A DNA stretch of 64,000 nucleotides from Acidobacteriota bacterium. Lineage in GTDB: Bacteria > Acidobacteriota > Terriglobia > Terriglobales > Acidobacteriaceae. Position 1 is the first letter of the stretch. Each line of letters starts with the position of its first letter. Below are positions 34,648 through 43,204 of this stretch, in pieces. The notes under the pieces are model-generated. The model was given only the letters and a program-made list of their open reading frames with translations. It had not been told where the DNA came from and searched no databases. Where the stretch lies: contig JAFDVR010000008.1 of NCBI GenBank assembly GCA_018268855.1, positions 1 through 64,000 on the forward strand, written 5' to 3'. The translations under genes were made by a program, and so were the position numbers.

Positions 34648-36157
34648 AGCGACTGCGCTGCTGTTGATGGTGCCGCTTGCGCTTGCCGGATGTCGCGCGA
34701 AGCCTGTGCCCGGCACGGTTGTCGTCGATATCGAAAGCTCGCCGAACAATCTCGATCTTCGCATTGGTACCGACGCGCAATCGGAGCATGTGGGCGCACT
34801 TATCTTCGAATCGCTCGTAAAAAAAGATGAGCATTACAATCTGCAACCGTGGCTTGCGACAAGCTGGCAGTGGAGAGATCCTCGGACGCTGGTGTTTCAG
34901 ATTCGTCCGAACGTGCGCTTTCACGATGGCTCTCCACTCACGGCGGCTGATGTGGCGTGGACGATCGAGAGCATGCACACCGGCGCGATTCTCACGTCAA
35001 AGTCGAGCAACTTCAGCAGCGTGGATCGTGCAGAAGCAACCGGGCTGCTCACCTGCGTAGTGCATTTGAAAAAGTCGGATGTAGGCGTGCTCTTCAATTT
35101 GTCTGATGGCCTGAGCGGCATCGTGAAACGCGGCGCAGGCAATAAGGCCCCGCTCATCGGCACTGGGCCGTTTCGGTTTGTGTCGCAGGTGGTGGACAAG
35201 GAAATTCTTCTCGACCGCAATCCGTACTACTGGGGCAAGCAGCCGCACATCGATCACGTCCGCTTCAACGTAGTGCCTGACGACACGACGCGCGCGTTGG
35301 AGATTCGTAAGGGTTCAGCGGACATCGTCTCGAATGCGCTGCGGCTCGATACCGTCTACTATCTGCGCAACGATCCGCGCGTGGTGATTGAGACATATCC
35401 CGGATCGATTTTGAATTACATCAACTTCAATGTCACCGATCCCGAATTGCACGACCGGCGCGTACGCCAGGCGATTGCGTATGCCGTAGACCGCGCCGCC
35501 ATTATCCGCGCTGTGTTTCGTGGCGAGGCGCGGCTGGCGAACACGATGTTGCCAGAGGGCCACTGGGCAGCGGCGACGGATGCTGAGATTCCGCAGTACA
35601 ACTATAATCCGGCAAAGGCACGCGCGTTGCTGGATGAAGCGGGTCTGAAGCCGGATACCGATGGCATCCGTTTGCACCTCACGCTGAAGACATCTACCGA
35701 TGACACGACGCGGCTGATCGCGATGGTGGTGCAGCAGCAGTTGCGGCAGGTGGGTATCGCGCTGGAGTTGCGGTCGAACGAGTTCGGCACGTTTTATGCC
35801 GATGTGACCAAGGGCGCGTTCCAGATGTATGCGCTGCGCTGGCTTGGTGCGAATGAAGATCCGGACATCTTTCGCTACCAGTACTCAAGCTCAAGCTTTC
35901 CACCTAAAGGCGCAAACCGTGGACACTTCAGCAATCCGCGTGTGGATGCGTTGCTCATGCAAGGCCAATCGGAAACGGACCAAGCAAAGCGGCGCATCAT
36001 CTATGTGGAGCTTGAGCGCATTCTTGCGGAAGAAGAGCCAACATTGAATCTGTTCTACCTGAACAACGTGGTGGTGCACTCGCATCGTTTGAAGAACGTA
36101 CGGCCTAACTCTTCAGCCAACTTCGATTTTCTGGTGAATGCCGAGTTTACCCAATAA
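34640..36157 (+). CDS. peptide/nickel-type ABC substrate-binding lipoprotein
   Basis: The TTG at 34640 with GGGAAGG upstream gives 505 residues. The lipobox LAGC (Cys 18) is followed by an SBP family 5 fold: PNNLDLRIGTDAQSEHVGALIFESLV, FHDGSPLTAADVAWTIES, and GTGPFRF. Such proteins capture oligopeptides for an ABC importer in the periplasm. It overlaps anmK by eight bases, so murein-derived peptides are a plausible ligand, by inference. No permease or ATPase genes are beside it. Confidence 0.88.
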   Translation: MRRATALLLMVPLALAGCRAKPVPGTVVVDIESSPNNLDLRIGTDAQSEHVGALIFESLVKKDEHYNLQPWLATSWQWRDPRTLVFQIRPNVRFHDGSPLTAADVAWTIESMHTGAILTSKSSNFSSVDRAEATGLLTCVVHLKKSDVGVLFNLSDGLSGIVKRGAGNKAPLIGTGPFRFVSQVVDKEILLDRNPYYWGKQPHIDHVRFNVVPDDTTRALEIRKGSADIVSNALRLDTVYYLRNDPRVVIETYPGSILNYINFNVTDPELHDRRVRQAIAYAVDRAAIIRAVFRGEARLANTMLPEGHWAAATDAEIPQYNYNPAKARALLDEAGLKPDTDGIRLHLTLKTSTDDTTRLIAMVVQQQLRQVGIALELRSNEFGTFYADVTKGAFQMYALRWLGANEDPDIFRYQYSSSSFPPKGANRGHFSNPRVDALLMQGQSETDQAKRRIIYVELERILAEEEPTLNLFYLNNVVVHSHRLKNVRPNSSANFDFLVNAEFTQ

Positions 36158-36167
36158 AGGCGCGCTA

Positions 36168-36196
36168 TTGACGCGCCGCGCCGTGCTTCGTACACT
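36168..36196 (+). promoter_or_regulatory. sigma-70 type promoter for tRNA-Gln
   Basis: TTGACG (36168-36173), a 17-base spacer and TACACT (36191-36196) stand about 60 bases before the tRNA 5' end, with nothing else in between. Confidence 0.65.
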
Positions 36197-36256
36197 TGAA
36201 AAGGCGAGGCGCTTCGGCGGTTTCGCTCTCACCTTGCAGGGTTCGCCTGCACTTGT

Positions 36257-36330
36257 TGCCTCCTCGTTCAATGGTAGGACAGCTGACTCTGACTCAGCAT
36301 ATCGGGGTTCGAATCCCTGGGAGGCAACCA
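36257..36330 (+). tRNA. tRNA-Gln (anticodon CTG)
   Basis: The sequence folds into a cloverleaf: acceptor TGCCTCC/GGAGGCA, D stem GTTC/GGAC, anticodon stem GCTGA/TCAGC with loop CTCTGAC (anticodon CTG), T stem CGGGG/CCCTG with TTCGAAT loop, discriminator A and encoded CCA at 36328-36330. The convergent ybbP-like gene ends one base beyond it. Confidence 0.93.
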
Positions 36331-36331
36331 C

Positions 36332-38908
36332 TTACTCCTCGCGCAACACTTCCAGCGGCTTCTGCCCTAGGATGCGAAACGATGCTGCCCATCCGGCGGC
36401 GACCGTCAGCACCGCAGTGGTCAACACCGCAGCGATGCTAGCGGCGATGCGCGGATTCCATGGCAACGTCATGCGCTGCAATGCGGAGCGCGCGACAAAG
36501 TTCGCTGCCACTACGCCAATAGTTCCGGCAACGAGTCCGAGGATGGCGAACTCCACTGAAAAAATTCCGACGATGCGTCCGCGCGTTCCGCCTAGCGTCT
36601 TCAGCACCACCACTTCGCGGATACGACGATAGCGCGTGCCCGCAATGGCAGACGCGAGAATCACCAATCCGGCAAAGATCGAGAAGCCTGCGAGGAATTG
36701 AATCACCAATGAAACTTGCAGCAACAAGCCGCGTAAGGTTTCCATGGCTTGCGCAACGTTGATGACGGTCACCGTCGGAAAGTGCATGAAGAGCGCGCGC
36801 TGCAGCTCACCCACGCGCGAAGGATCGACATGCACCGCGCCGTACCAAACGGTGGGCGCATTCTCCAACACGCTCTTGGGAAGAATGTAGTCGGCGCGCG
36901 AGAAGGCGTGCTGTCCGTCGCTCTTTGTGATGGCGATTACGGTTGTGTCCAGCAGCGAGTCTTCTACTTGAAAGACAACACGCGAACCGACTTTCAGATG
37001 GAGCCGCTGCGCGCGATGCTCCTCGATGGCAAGCAGCGGGCCTGTCTCTCCCGGCGACCAGAACTTGCCATCAATCACAGACGTGCCCTCGGGCAACGTA
37101 TCACTCCACGTAAGCTGCACGGAACGAAACGCACGCAGTGGCATGTTTTTGATGTGCAGGTCTGCAACTTTTACGCCATCGATAGCATGAATGCTCGATG
37201 CAACAGCCGGGACGAGTTCCGGAGTGCCGGCAATCCCGGGCTGGTGCTTCAACAACTCCTTCAGAGGATTCACTTCCGAACGGCCAATATCAATCAAAAA
37301 CACATTTGGCAGATTGGGTCGCGTTGCAATGTTGAGGTCGTTCACAAACGCGTGCTGCACAAAGTAAACCGCAGCCAGCAGCATCACCCCCACACCAAGC
37401 GCAGAGAGCAGCGCAGCCGAAGGATTGCCCGGCCGATACAAATTCGCAAGCCCATGCCGCAGCGTGTACGGAAGCGCCAGTCGCGTGCGATTCAACAGCC
37501 ATCGCAACATCATCAGCAGAAGTGCCGCAGCGGCCATCAGCACCAACAGCACTACGACCATACCGATAGTGAAAACAATGCCTACAGAACGCGAGCCCGA
37601 GAGCATGGTGGCGACGAGGGCAACGCCCGCCAATGCAGCCAGCATTCCAACGGCTTGTGCGGGTGCATGGCGAAAACGCCGCATTATGCGCGGAAGCAGA
37701 TCCCGCCAACTGTCGATGGATGCCTCGTCCATACTGCGCCGCAATATCTGGATCGGACGAATCGCACGAATATCCAGCAGCGGCGGCACGGTAAACAGCA
37801 GCGTAACAATCACGCCTGTGAGCAGTCCCGTGCTCATGGAGGCGAGCGAAAGATGCAGCTCCGGCGAGATACCGAGCAGCTTTGCGAGCAGCAATGGCAA
37901 AGCAAGCTGCACGCCTACTCCCAGCGCAATGCCTGCAACCCCGCCCGCAAATCCAAGTGCCAGGGTCTCCAGAAAATAAATACGCAGGATGTGCGAGGTC
38001 TGCGCGCCGAGCGCCTTCATAATGGCGATCGTATCGAGCCGCTCCGCAAGGTGCGCGCGCATGGCCATGGCAACGCCCACCGCGCCCAGCACCAGCGCAA
38101 CCAGGCTCACCAGCGACAGCAACGCCGTGGCTCGCTCCAGCGCAATGGCAACCGCAGGGCTGGTCTCGTGGTAATCCATCACCTGCGCTTCAGGCAGCAC
38201 ATCTTCAACCTGCGATTTCAGGCGCGCTACCGCCGCATCGTTCTGCTGTGGCAGATGAAAGAGAATGCGTTGCCCGGCACGCGATCCCGGCGCAAGCAGC
38301 TCTGTTTCATCGAGTTCATTTTGCGAAAGTAGAACGCGCGGACCGGCAGCGAACGATCCAGAAAGCCTGTCCGGCTCACTCTGCACCACCGCGCGAATTA
38401 CGAACTCCGCCTGCCCCAGACGGATGTGATCGCCCACCTGCAGACGCAGCCGCACCAATAGATCATCACCCACCGCAATACCATTGTTTACGAAGGCCTG
38501 TTGCAAAGTCATCACAGGAGCAAGATCGACATTGCCGTAGAACGGATACTTGGCGGGATCGACCGCTTTCAGCGACACCAGCAGCGGATCGAATTTGCCC
38601 ACCTGCGTTGCCATGCCGGACATCTCCGTCACCGGCGTCATCGCAATGCCCTGCTGTGCAAATGTTGCGAGCCGCGCTTCCTGCGTATCCGTTGCCTGCT
38701 GGAACATGCGCGCCGAAACGTCCGCAGCAAGAATTGAGCGTGCGCGCAGAGCAAGCGTCTGCCGGAAGGCAGCAGAAAATCCACGCACTCCCGTAAGCGC
38801 CGCCACGCCCACGGCCACCGATATCACCACAAACAAAAACTTGCTTCGTGACGATCGCAACTCGCGCCGCGCGATGCGCCATGCGGTGGACCAGCCCAGG
38901 GCCGCCAT
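36332..38908 (-). CDS. ybbP: ABC transporter permease, YbbP/FtsX-like
   Basis: The 858-residue protein has ten or so membrane helices in two FtsX-like blocks (about 265-400, then 745-858) plus a central pair (about 425-520), around large periplasmic MacB-like domains. The arrangement RELRSSRSKFLFVVISVAVGVAALTG at the start is that of YbbP-type permeases. The neighbouring ATPase and the SGNH esterase form the E. coli tesA-ybbA-ybbP order. It probably extrudes or releases a lipid or other envelope molecule, not a solute. The start touches the ybbA stop (TAATG). Its stop is one base from tRNA-Gln. Confidence 0.88.
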   Translation of the reverse strand: MAALGWSTAWRIARRELRSSRSKFLFVVISVAVGVAALTGVRGFSAAFRQTLALRARSILAADVSARMFQQATDTQEARLATFAQQGIAMTPVTEMSGMATQVGKFDPLLVSLKAVDPAKYPFYGNVDLAPVMTLQQAFVNNGIAVGDDLLVRLRLQVGDHIRLGQAEFVIRAVVQSEPDRLSGSFAAGPRVLLSQNELDETELLAPGSRAGQRILFHLPQQNDAAVARLKSQVEDVLPEAQVMDYHETSPAVAIALERATALLSLVSLVALVLGAVGVAMAMRAHLAERLDTIAIMKALGAQTSHILRIYFLETLALGFAGGVAGIALGVGVQLALPLLLAKLLGISPELHLSLASMSTGLLTGVIVTLLFTVPPLLDIRAIRPIQILRRSMDEASIDSWRDLLPRIMRRFRHAPAQAVGMLAALAGVALVATMLSGSRSVGIVFTIGMVVVLLVLMAAAALLLMMLRWLLNRTRLALPYTLRHGLANLYRPGNPSAALLSALGVGVMLLAAVYFVQHAFVNDLNIATRPNLPNVFLIDIGRSEVNPLKELLKHQPGIAGTPELVPAVASSIHAIDGVKVADLHIKNMPLRAFRSVQLTWSDTLPEGTSVIDGKFWSPGETGPLLAIEEHRAQRLHLKVGSRVVFQVEDSLLDTTVIAITKSDGQHAFSRADYILPKSVLENAPTVWYGAVHVDPSRVGELQRALFMHFPTVTVINVAQAMETLRGLLLQVSLVIQFLAGFSIFAGLVILASAIAGTRYRRIREVVVLKTLGGTRGRIVGIFSVEFAILGLVAGTIGVVAANFVARSALQRMTLPWNPRIAASIAAVLTTAVLTVAAGWAASFRILGQKPLEVLREE

Positions 38909-39633
38909 TACTCCGCCGCCTGCGGATTCTTTGAGTCGGAAAGAATACTGCCGTCGCGCAACGTGATGATGCGCGAAGCATGCGAAGCTACGGCCGCATC
39001 ATGCGTCACCAGCACCAGCGTTGTGCCTTCGCTGTGGTTCAACTCCGTCAGCAGTTGCAGCACATGCGCTCCGTTCACACTGTCCAGATTGCCCGTCGGC
39101 TCGTCCGCCAGCACAATTGGCGGACGCATGATGAATGCACGCGCCAGCGCCACACGCTGCTGCTCACCACCAGAAAGCTGCACCGGATAGTGCTCGGCGC
39201 GCTCCCCCAATCCGACAGACTGCAACAATGCGCGCGCTCGAGCAAGACCATTCGTCGCCTTGCCCGAAGCAGAAGCGTTCAACTCATACGGCAACAACAC
39301 ATTCTCAAGTGCGGTAAGCGTAGGAATCAATTGATAGCTCTGAAAGACAAAGCCAATCAGCGATCCACGCAACTGTGCCAGCTTATCTTCCTGCATCGCA
39401 GAGATGTTCGTTCCCTGCACCACCACATCGCCAGAGGTCGGCGTATCCAGCCCCGCAAGCAGGCCGAGCAGCGTGCTTTTGCCTGAACCCGACGCACCCA
39501 TGATGGCAACAAACTCGCCGGGCTCTACCGTGAACGAGATGCCGCGCAAAATCTCCAGCGTGCGCGCGCCCATGGAAACATTGCGCGTAAGCTGGCGCAC
39601 TTCAAGAGAGGGTCGATCGCCGTCATGCGCCAA
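38908..39633 (-). CDS. ybbA: ABC transporter ATP-binding protein, YbbA/LolD-like
   Basis: The TTG at 39633 with GAGG upstream is the best start: it gives 241 residues, begins just before the ABC domain and avoids overlap with the divergent tesA gene. Walker A GASGSGKST, signature LSGGEQQRVALARA and Walker B VLADEPTGNLD are intact. It is the MacB/LolD/YbbA class that drives mechanotransmission-type permeases, here YbbP, whose ATG overlaps by one base. Confidence 0.9.
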   Translation of the reverse strand: MAHDGDRPSLEVRQLTRNVSMGARTLEILRGISFTVEPGEFVAIMGASGSGKSTLLGLLAGLDTPTSGDVVVQGTNISAMQEDKLAQLRGSLIGFVFQSYQLIPTLTALENVLLPYELNASASGKATNGLARARALLQSVGLGERAEHYPVQLSGGEQQRVALARAFIMRPPIVLADEPTGNLDSVNGAHVLQLLTELNHSEGTTLVLVTHDAAVASHASRIITLRDGSILSDSKNPQAAE

Positions 39634-39674
39634 GAAGAAAACCTCAATGCGTGGTTTTGCTACCGTTAAGAGTG

Positions 39675-40409
39675 ATGATACAGATGCGCTTCGCTCCTGT
39701 TGCTCTTCTCTCATGCCTGCTTGCGTTCGCAGGATGCAAGGCCGATCAGGCGAACCGGCGCAGTTCCGATATCGACGTGGCCGCCGCAGCCTCTGCAGCT
39801 CGGGCTCGTGCTGCATCTAAACCCTTGTCGCACGAGGAGGCGGCGCGCGTGGACGATGGCCGCCCCGTTATTGCGTGTTTTGGAGACAGCATCACCGCAG
39901 GCTATGGCACCGCAGCAGGCGAAAGCTATCCCGACGATCTGCAGCGTCTTCTCGATCAGGCGGGCTACCGTTATCGGGTTGTGAATCTCGGAGTTTCCGG
40001 CAACACTACCAAAGATGGCCTTGATCGTGTGGATCGTGTGATGTCACTCTCGCCTGCCATCACGGTCGTGGAGTTTGGTGGCAACGATGGCTTGCGCGGT
40101 ATTCCGGTTGCGAACACACGCAAGAACCTCGATCAGATTCTCGATAAACTCGCGCCCACGCGCACGCAGATTGTTCTCGCGGGTATCACCCTTCCTCCAC
40201 AGTTCGGGCAGGAGTACGTTCGCAGTTTTGACGAGACCTATCATCTCGCTGCCGAAAAACACCGCATTCCCTTGCTGCCATTCATCTATAAGGACGTCTA
40301 CGGCGTGCCCGGCTATATACAGCCGGACGGTGTGCACGCCACCGCTGCAGGCAATCGTCAGGTTGCGAAAAACATCTTCAACATGCTGCAACCGCTGCTG
40401 AAAAAGTAA
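39675..40409 (+). CDS. tesA: SGNH esterase, TesA-like lipoprotein
   Basis: The 244-residue product from ATG 39675 has a lipobox LAFAGC (Cys 21), so unlike E. coli TesA it is a lipid-anchored form. Catalytic blocks are GDSIT (Ser 72), the Gly block NLGVSGNT, GGND and the DxxH block PDGVHATAAG. It is an arylesterase/lysophospholipase L1 type acting in the periplasm. It is divergent from ybbA-ybbP, as in E. coli. An ATG at 39684 is also possible. Confidence 0.9.
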   Translation: MIQMRFAPVALLSCLLAFAGCKADQANRRSSDIDVAAAASAARARAASKPLSHEEAARVDDGRPVIACFGDSITAGYGTAAGESYPDDLQRLLDQAGYRYRVVNLGVSGNTTKDGLDRVDRVMSLSPAITVVEFGGNDGLRGIPVANTRKNLDQILDKLAPTRTQIVLAGITLPPQFGQEYVRSFDETYHLAAEKHRIPLLPFIYKDVYGVPGYIQPDGVHATAAGNRQVAKNIFNMLQPLLKK

Positions 40410-40410
40410 C

Positions 40411-41286
40411 TCAACCGAAATTGATCATCGGCTGAATCAGTGTGCCTGCAATACGGCGGCCAATGCCTATCAAATCGCGCGGACTCGCGAAGATCTTTAC
40501 CAGAGGACTGCTGGAGAATTCCGGCAGATTCACCGCCATGCCATTGCGCAGCCTGCCCACGCCCGCTTCGTCCGCTGTGACAGATGGAATCTGCGGCAGC
40601 AGCGTGCGCGGATGCGGAAGCGACTGTTCCAGCATTCCCTCAGCTGCCAACTCACGCATGCGTTCAATGGTCATCGCCTGCGCAAGCGTGAAGTCGCCTG
40701 CGCGAGTGCGCCGTAACGATGCAAGATGCGCTCCGCATCCGGCCATCTTGCCGAGATCGTGCGCGACGGAACGCACGTATCCACCCGCCGAAACCCGAAT
40801 GGAGAACGATGCGGTATCGCCTTCCAGCGCGATGATTTGAAAATCATGAATCACAATCCGCGCTGCTTTTACAGGAGCTTCTTTGCCTGCGCGCGCCAGC
40901 TTGTACGCAGGCACACCGTTGATCTTCTTCGCAGAAAACACCGGCGGCATCTGGTCCATCTCGCCGTGAAAATGCGATGCAAGCTTGCGCAGTTGTTCGA
41001 GATTCAGCGTAAACGGAGCAGACTCAGCAGTCGGTTCGCCTTCTGCGTCGAAGGTAGTTGTCGGCCAGCCGAAGCGGATTGTGCCGGTGTACTCCTTCTC
41101 TGCCGCACCAAAGAACTGAGCAAGCCGCGTGTACTTGCCCAACAGCAGAGGCAGAACACCCGTCGCCATCGGATCGAGCGTTCCTAAATGGCCGACAGAC
41201 TTCTCGCCCGCAGCGCGTCGCACTACATAGACCACATCGTGTGAGGTCATACCGGCAGGCTTGTCCAGAATGATCAGACCATTCAC
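40411..41286 (-). CDS. truB: tRNA pseudouridine-55 synthase
   Basis: The 291-residue enzyme has [17 protein letters not shown], catalytic aspartate in [12 protein letters not shown] and VRSVAHDLG. It isomerises U55 of tRNA to pseudouridine. It ends one base after tesA, on the opposite strand, and its ATG overlaps the folE stop by four bases. Confidence 0.95.
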   Translation of the reverse strand: MNGLIILDKPAGMTSHDVVYVVRRAAGEKSVGHLGTLDPMATGVLPLLLGKYTRLAQFFGAAEKEYTGTIRFGWPTTTFDAEGEPTAESAPFTLNLEQLRKLASHFHGEMDQMPPVFSAKKINGVPAYKLARAGKEAPVKAARIVIHDFQIIALEGDTASFSIRVSAGGYVRSVAHDLGKMAGCGAHLASLRRTRAGDFTLAQAMTIERMRELAAEGMLEQSLPHPRTLLPQIPSVTADEAGVGRLRNGMAVNLPEFSSSPLVKIFASPRDLIGIGRRIAGTLIQPMINFG

Positions 41287-41927
41287 AATGATGAGGGCCT
41301 GCGCATGAGCGAGAGAAATTCATTACGTGTCTGCGCCAGATCTTTGAAGGCTCCCAACATCGCAGACGTTGTCGTCATGCTCTGCTGCTTCTCTACACCA
41401 CGCATCATCATGCACAGATGCTGCGCTTCCAGAATCACGCCCACGCCCTGCGGTGCAATGGCTTCTTCAATTGCGTCGGCCACCTGCCGCGTGAGCCGCT
41501 CCTGCACCTGCAAGCGCCGCGCAAACACATCCACCAACCGCGCCACCTTGCTCAGGCCAATCACTTTGCCCTTGGGGATGTATGCAATGTGCGCCTTGCC
41601 AAAGAACGGCAGCAGATGGTGCTCGCACATCGAATAGAACTCGATATCACGCACGATCACCATCTCGTCATAATCCACATCGAACAACGCGCCGCGCAGG
41701 ATCTCCGTGTGTGACATTGCGTAACCCTGCGTGAGAAAATCCATCGCCTTGTGCATCCGCTCGGGCGTCTTCAGCAATCCGTCACGCGTGGGGTCCTCGC
41801 CGATGCGGAGGAGTATCTCGCGATACAACGCCTCGGTCGAAATATCGTCCAGCGCAGGATTGCGTTGAACATCTTTCACCTCGGCCAGTTCATGGCCCAT
41901 GCGGTTCGGTGCGTCGTTCTTGTTCAT
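41283..41927 (-). CDS. folE: GTP cyclohydrolase I
   Basis: From the ATG at 41927 the protein has 214 residues. The zinc and active-site motifs are complete: [33 protein letters not shown], and [14 protein letters not shown]. It converts GTP to dihydroneopterin triphosphate, the substrate of folate and biopterin routes. The stop overlaps truB and two PTPS-type genes lie immediately upstream, which suggests a pterin operon. Confidence 0.95.
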   Translation of the reverse strand: MNKNDAPNRMGHELAEVKDVQRNPALDDISTEALYREILLRIGEDPTRDGLLKTPERMHKAMDFLTQGYAMSHTEILRGALFDVDYDEMVIVRDIEFYSMCEHHLLPFFGKAHIAYIPKGKVIGLSKVARLVDVFARRLQVQERLTRQVADAIEEAIAPQGVGVILEAQHLCMMMRGVEKQQSMTTTSAMLGAFKDLAQTRNEFLSLMRRPSSL

Positions 41928-41943
41928 AGTTGCGGTGTCCGTT

Positions 41944-42405
41944 CTAAAAGATTCCACCGGCGCTCCGCGACGCCAGCAGATCGAATGAATTATTGGTGGT
42001 CTCTTCAATGCGCACGCGGACCAATTTCAGCGCGCTCCCCTGCTGCTTTGCCAGCGCAGCCACGCCGCGCTCAAAAATCTTCTCCACCTCAAACGCAAAG
42101 TTCTCCGTCGAAGGCACAAGGCTGTCATTGAACACAGGATCATTGTTCAGATTCATGTGGTCCCAGCGATCGATCACCTCACGCTTTGCCAGCGCATCCA
42201 GCGCTACCATGTCCGCCACAAAACCGGTTTCAGGATGGACAGGCCCGGCCACCGTTACTTCAATCGTGTAGTTATGTCCGTGGCCAAACGGGTTGTTGCA
42301 CTTGCCAAAGGTCGCGCGGTTCTGCTCATCGTTCAGCGAAGGCGCATGCAGACGGTGCGAAGCCGACAAGCGATAGCGCCGCGAAAAGTGCGCGACCGGC
42401 ATCAC
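41944..42405 (-). CDS. 6-pyruvoyltetrahydropterin synthase family protein (copy 1)
   Basis: The 153-residue T-fold protein has zinc ligands H17, H42 and H44 and the catalytic-Cys motif [12 protein letters not shown] with C36 (CxxxxxHGH, the PTPS spacing, rather than the CxxxHGH of QueD). A later [16 protein letters not shown] segment and RIEET complete the active site. It would act on dihydroneopterin triphosphate from FolE. Its ATG overlaps the second copy by ATGA. Confidence 0.9.
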   Translation of the reverse strand: MMPVAHFSRRYRLSASHRLHAPSLNDEQNRATFGKCNNPFGHGHNYTIEVTVAGPVHPETGFVADMVALDALAKREVIDRWDHMNLNNDPVFNDSLVPSTENFAFEVEKIFERGVAALAKQQGSALKLVRVRIEETTNNSFDLLASRSAGGIF

Positions 42406-42818
42406 TGCTGCTCTCCGTAGTAGTCCGCAAACAGATCGGGCATCTCATAGACACGCACACGCTTCAGCGCCGCGCCAGGAATCTTTCCATTCAGCCGCTT
42501 CCAGATGGCAACGGCAATGTTCTCCGTCGTCGGAATGCTGTCCTTGAACTCAGGCACTTCGTAGTTGAGATGGCGATGGTCATACACGCTCACCACCTGC
42601 TCTTCCAGAATATCCTTCAGCAGCTTGAGATCCACAACAAACCCAGTCACCGGATCGACCTCACCCGCAACAGTCACCTCAAGCGTGTAGTTATGCCCGT
42701 GTCCATTCGCGTTGGCGCATTTGCCAAAACGGCGTACGTTCTCTTCATCACTCCACGCAGGATTGCGATAAAAATGCGACGACGAAAATTCGGCTTTGCG
42801 CGTAAGGTAGATCATCAC
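42402..42818 (-). CDS. 6-pyruvoyltetrahydropterin synthase family protein (copy 2)
   Basis: The 138-residue T-fold protein has zinc ligands H15, H40 and H42 and C34 in KCANANGHGHNY, again the CxxxxxHGH spacing. DHRHLNYEVPEF, STENIAVAIWKRL-like TTENIAVAIWKRL, and VRVYE closely follow eukaryotic PTPS. It is first in the run copy 2-copy 1-folE-truB. Its differing C-terminus suggests a separate specificity from copy 1. Confidence 0.9.
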   Translation of the reverse strand: MMIYLTRKAEFSSSHFYRNPAWSDEENVRRFGKCANANGHGHNYTLEVTVAGEVDPVTGFVVDLKLLKDILEEQVVSVYDHRHLNYEVPEFKDSIPTTENIAVAIWKRLNGKIPGAALKRVRVYEMPDLFADYYGEQQ

Positions 42819-42851
42819 TCTCTAGGATATTGGATGTCCGCAAAACGCGCT

Positions 42852-43148
42852 CTAGCGGCGGCCTCGACTGGCGCGTGTCTTTGTCCTGGTCGCGGACCAT
42901 ATCCACGCAATCCCTGCATAGAGCAAACCATTCAACACAGGTACGCTATACACCAGTGCCCCGCCTGACGCATAACTCAGCAAAAACGGCGGGCAGGTGA
43001 AAAACATCATCACCTTCATTCCCATATTCACCGGAATGTCAGGGTCATCGGAAACACGCAAAATGGCAAACATCCAAACCACGGCAATCGCTGCGCCGAG
43101 AACAAAGGCCAGACCTAATATCCAATTCAACCGCGCTCGCCGCCGCAT
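42852..43148 (-). CDS. small membrane protein, three hydrophobic segments
   Basis: The ATG at 43148 has GAGGTGG about six bases upstream, better than the GTG at 43157. The 98-residue protein has helices at about 9-30, 45-65 and 68-85 and very basic ends (MRRRARLN and RTKTRASRGRR). No family is recognised. It lies 33 bases before the PTPS copy 2 gene and may be cotranscribed. Confidence 0.6.
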   Translation of the reverse strand: MRRRARLNWILGLAFVLGAAIAVVWMFAILRVSDDPDIPVNMGMKVMMFFTCPPFLLSYASGGALVYSVPVLNGLLYAGIAWIWSATRTKTRASRGRR

Positions 43149-43204
43149 AACGACCACCTCACCAGGAATGACCGACCAGAAGCTAAAGACTAACAGCCAA
43201 AAAG

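Noticed and set aside
36159..36177. terminator hairpin GGCGCG/CGCGCC after the binding-protein gene
   Set aside because: The arm is only six bases, no T-run follows, and the stretch overlaps the tRNA-Gln promoter.
36749..38332. 527-residue plus-strand frame inside ybbP
   Set aside because: Gln/Arg/His-rich antisense shadow of an FtsX-like permease.
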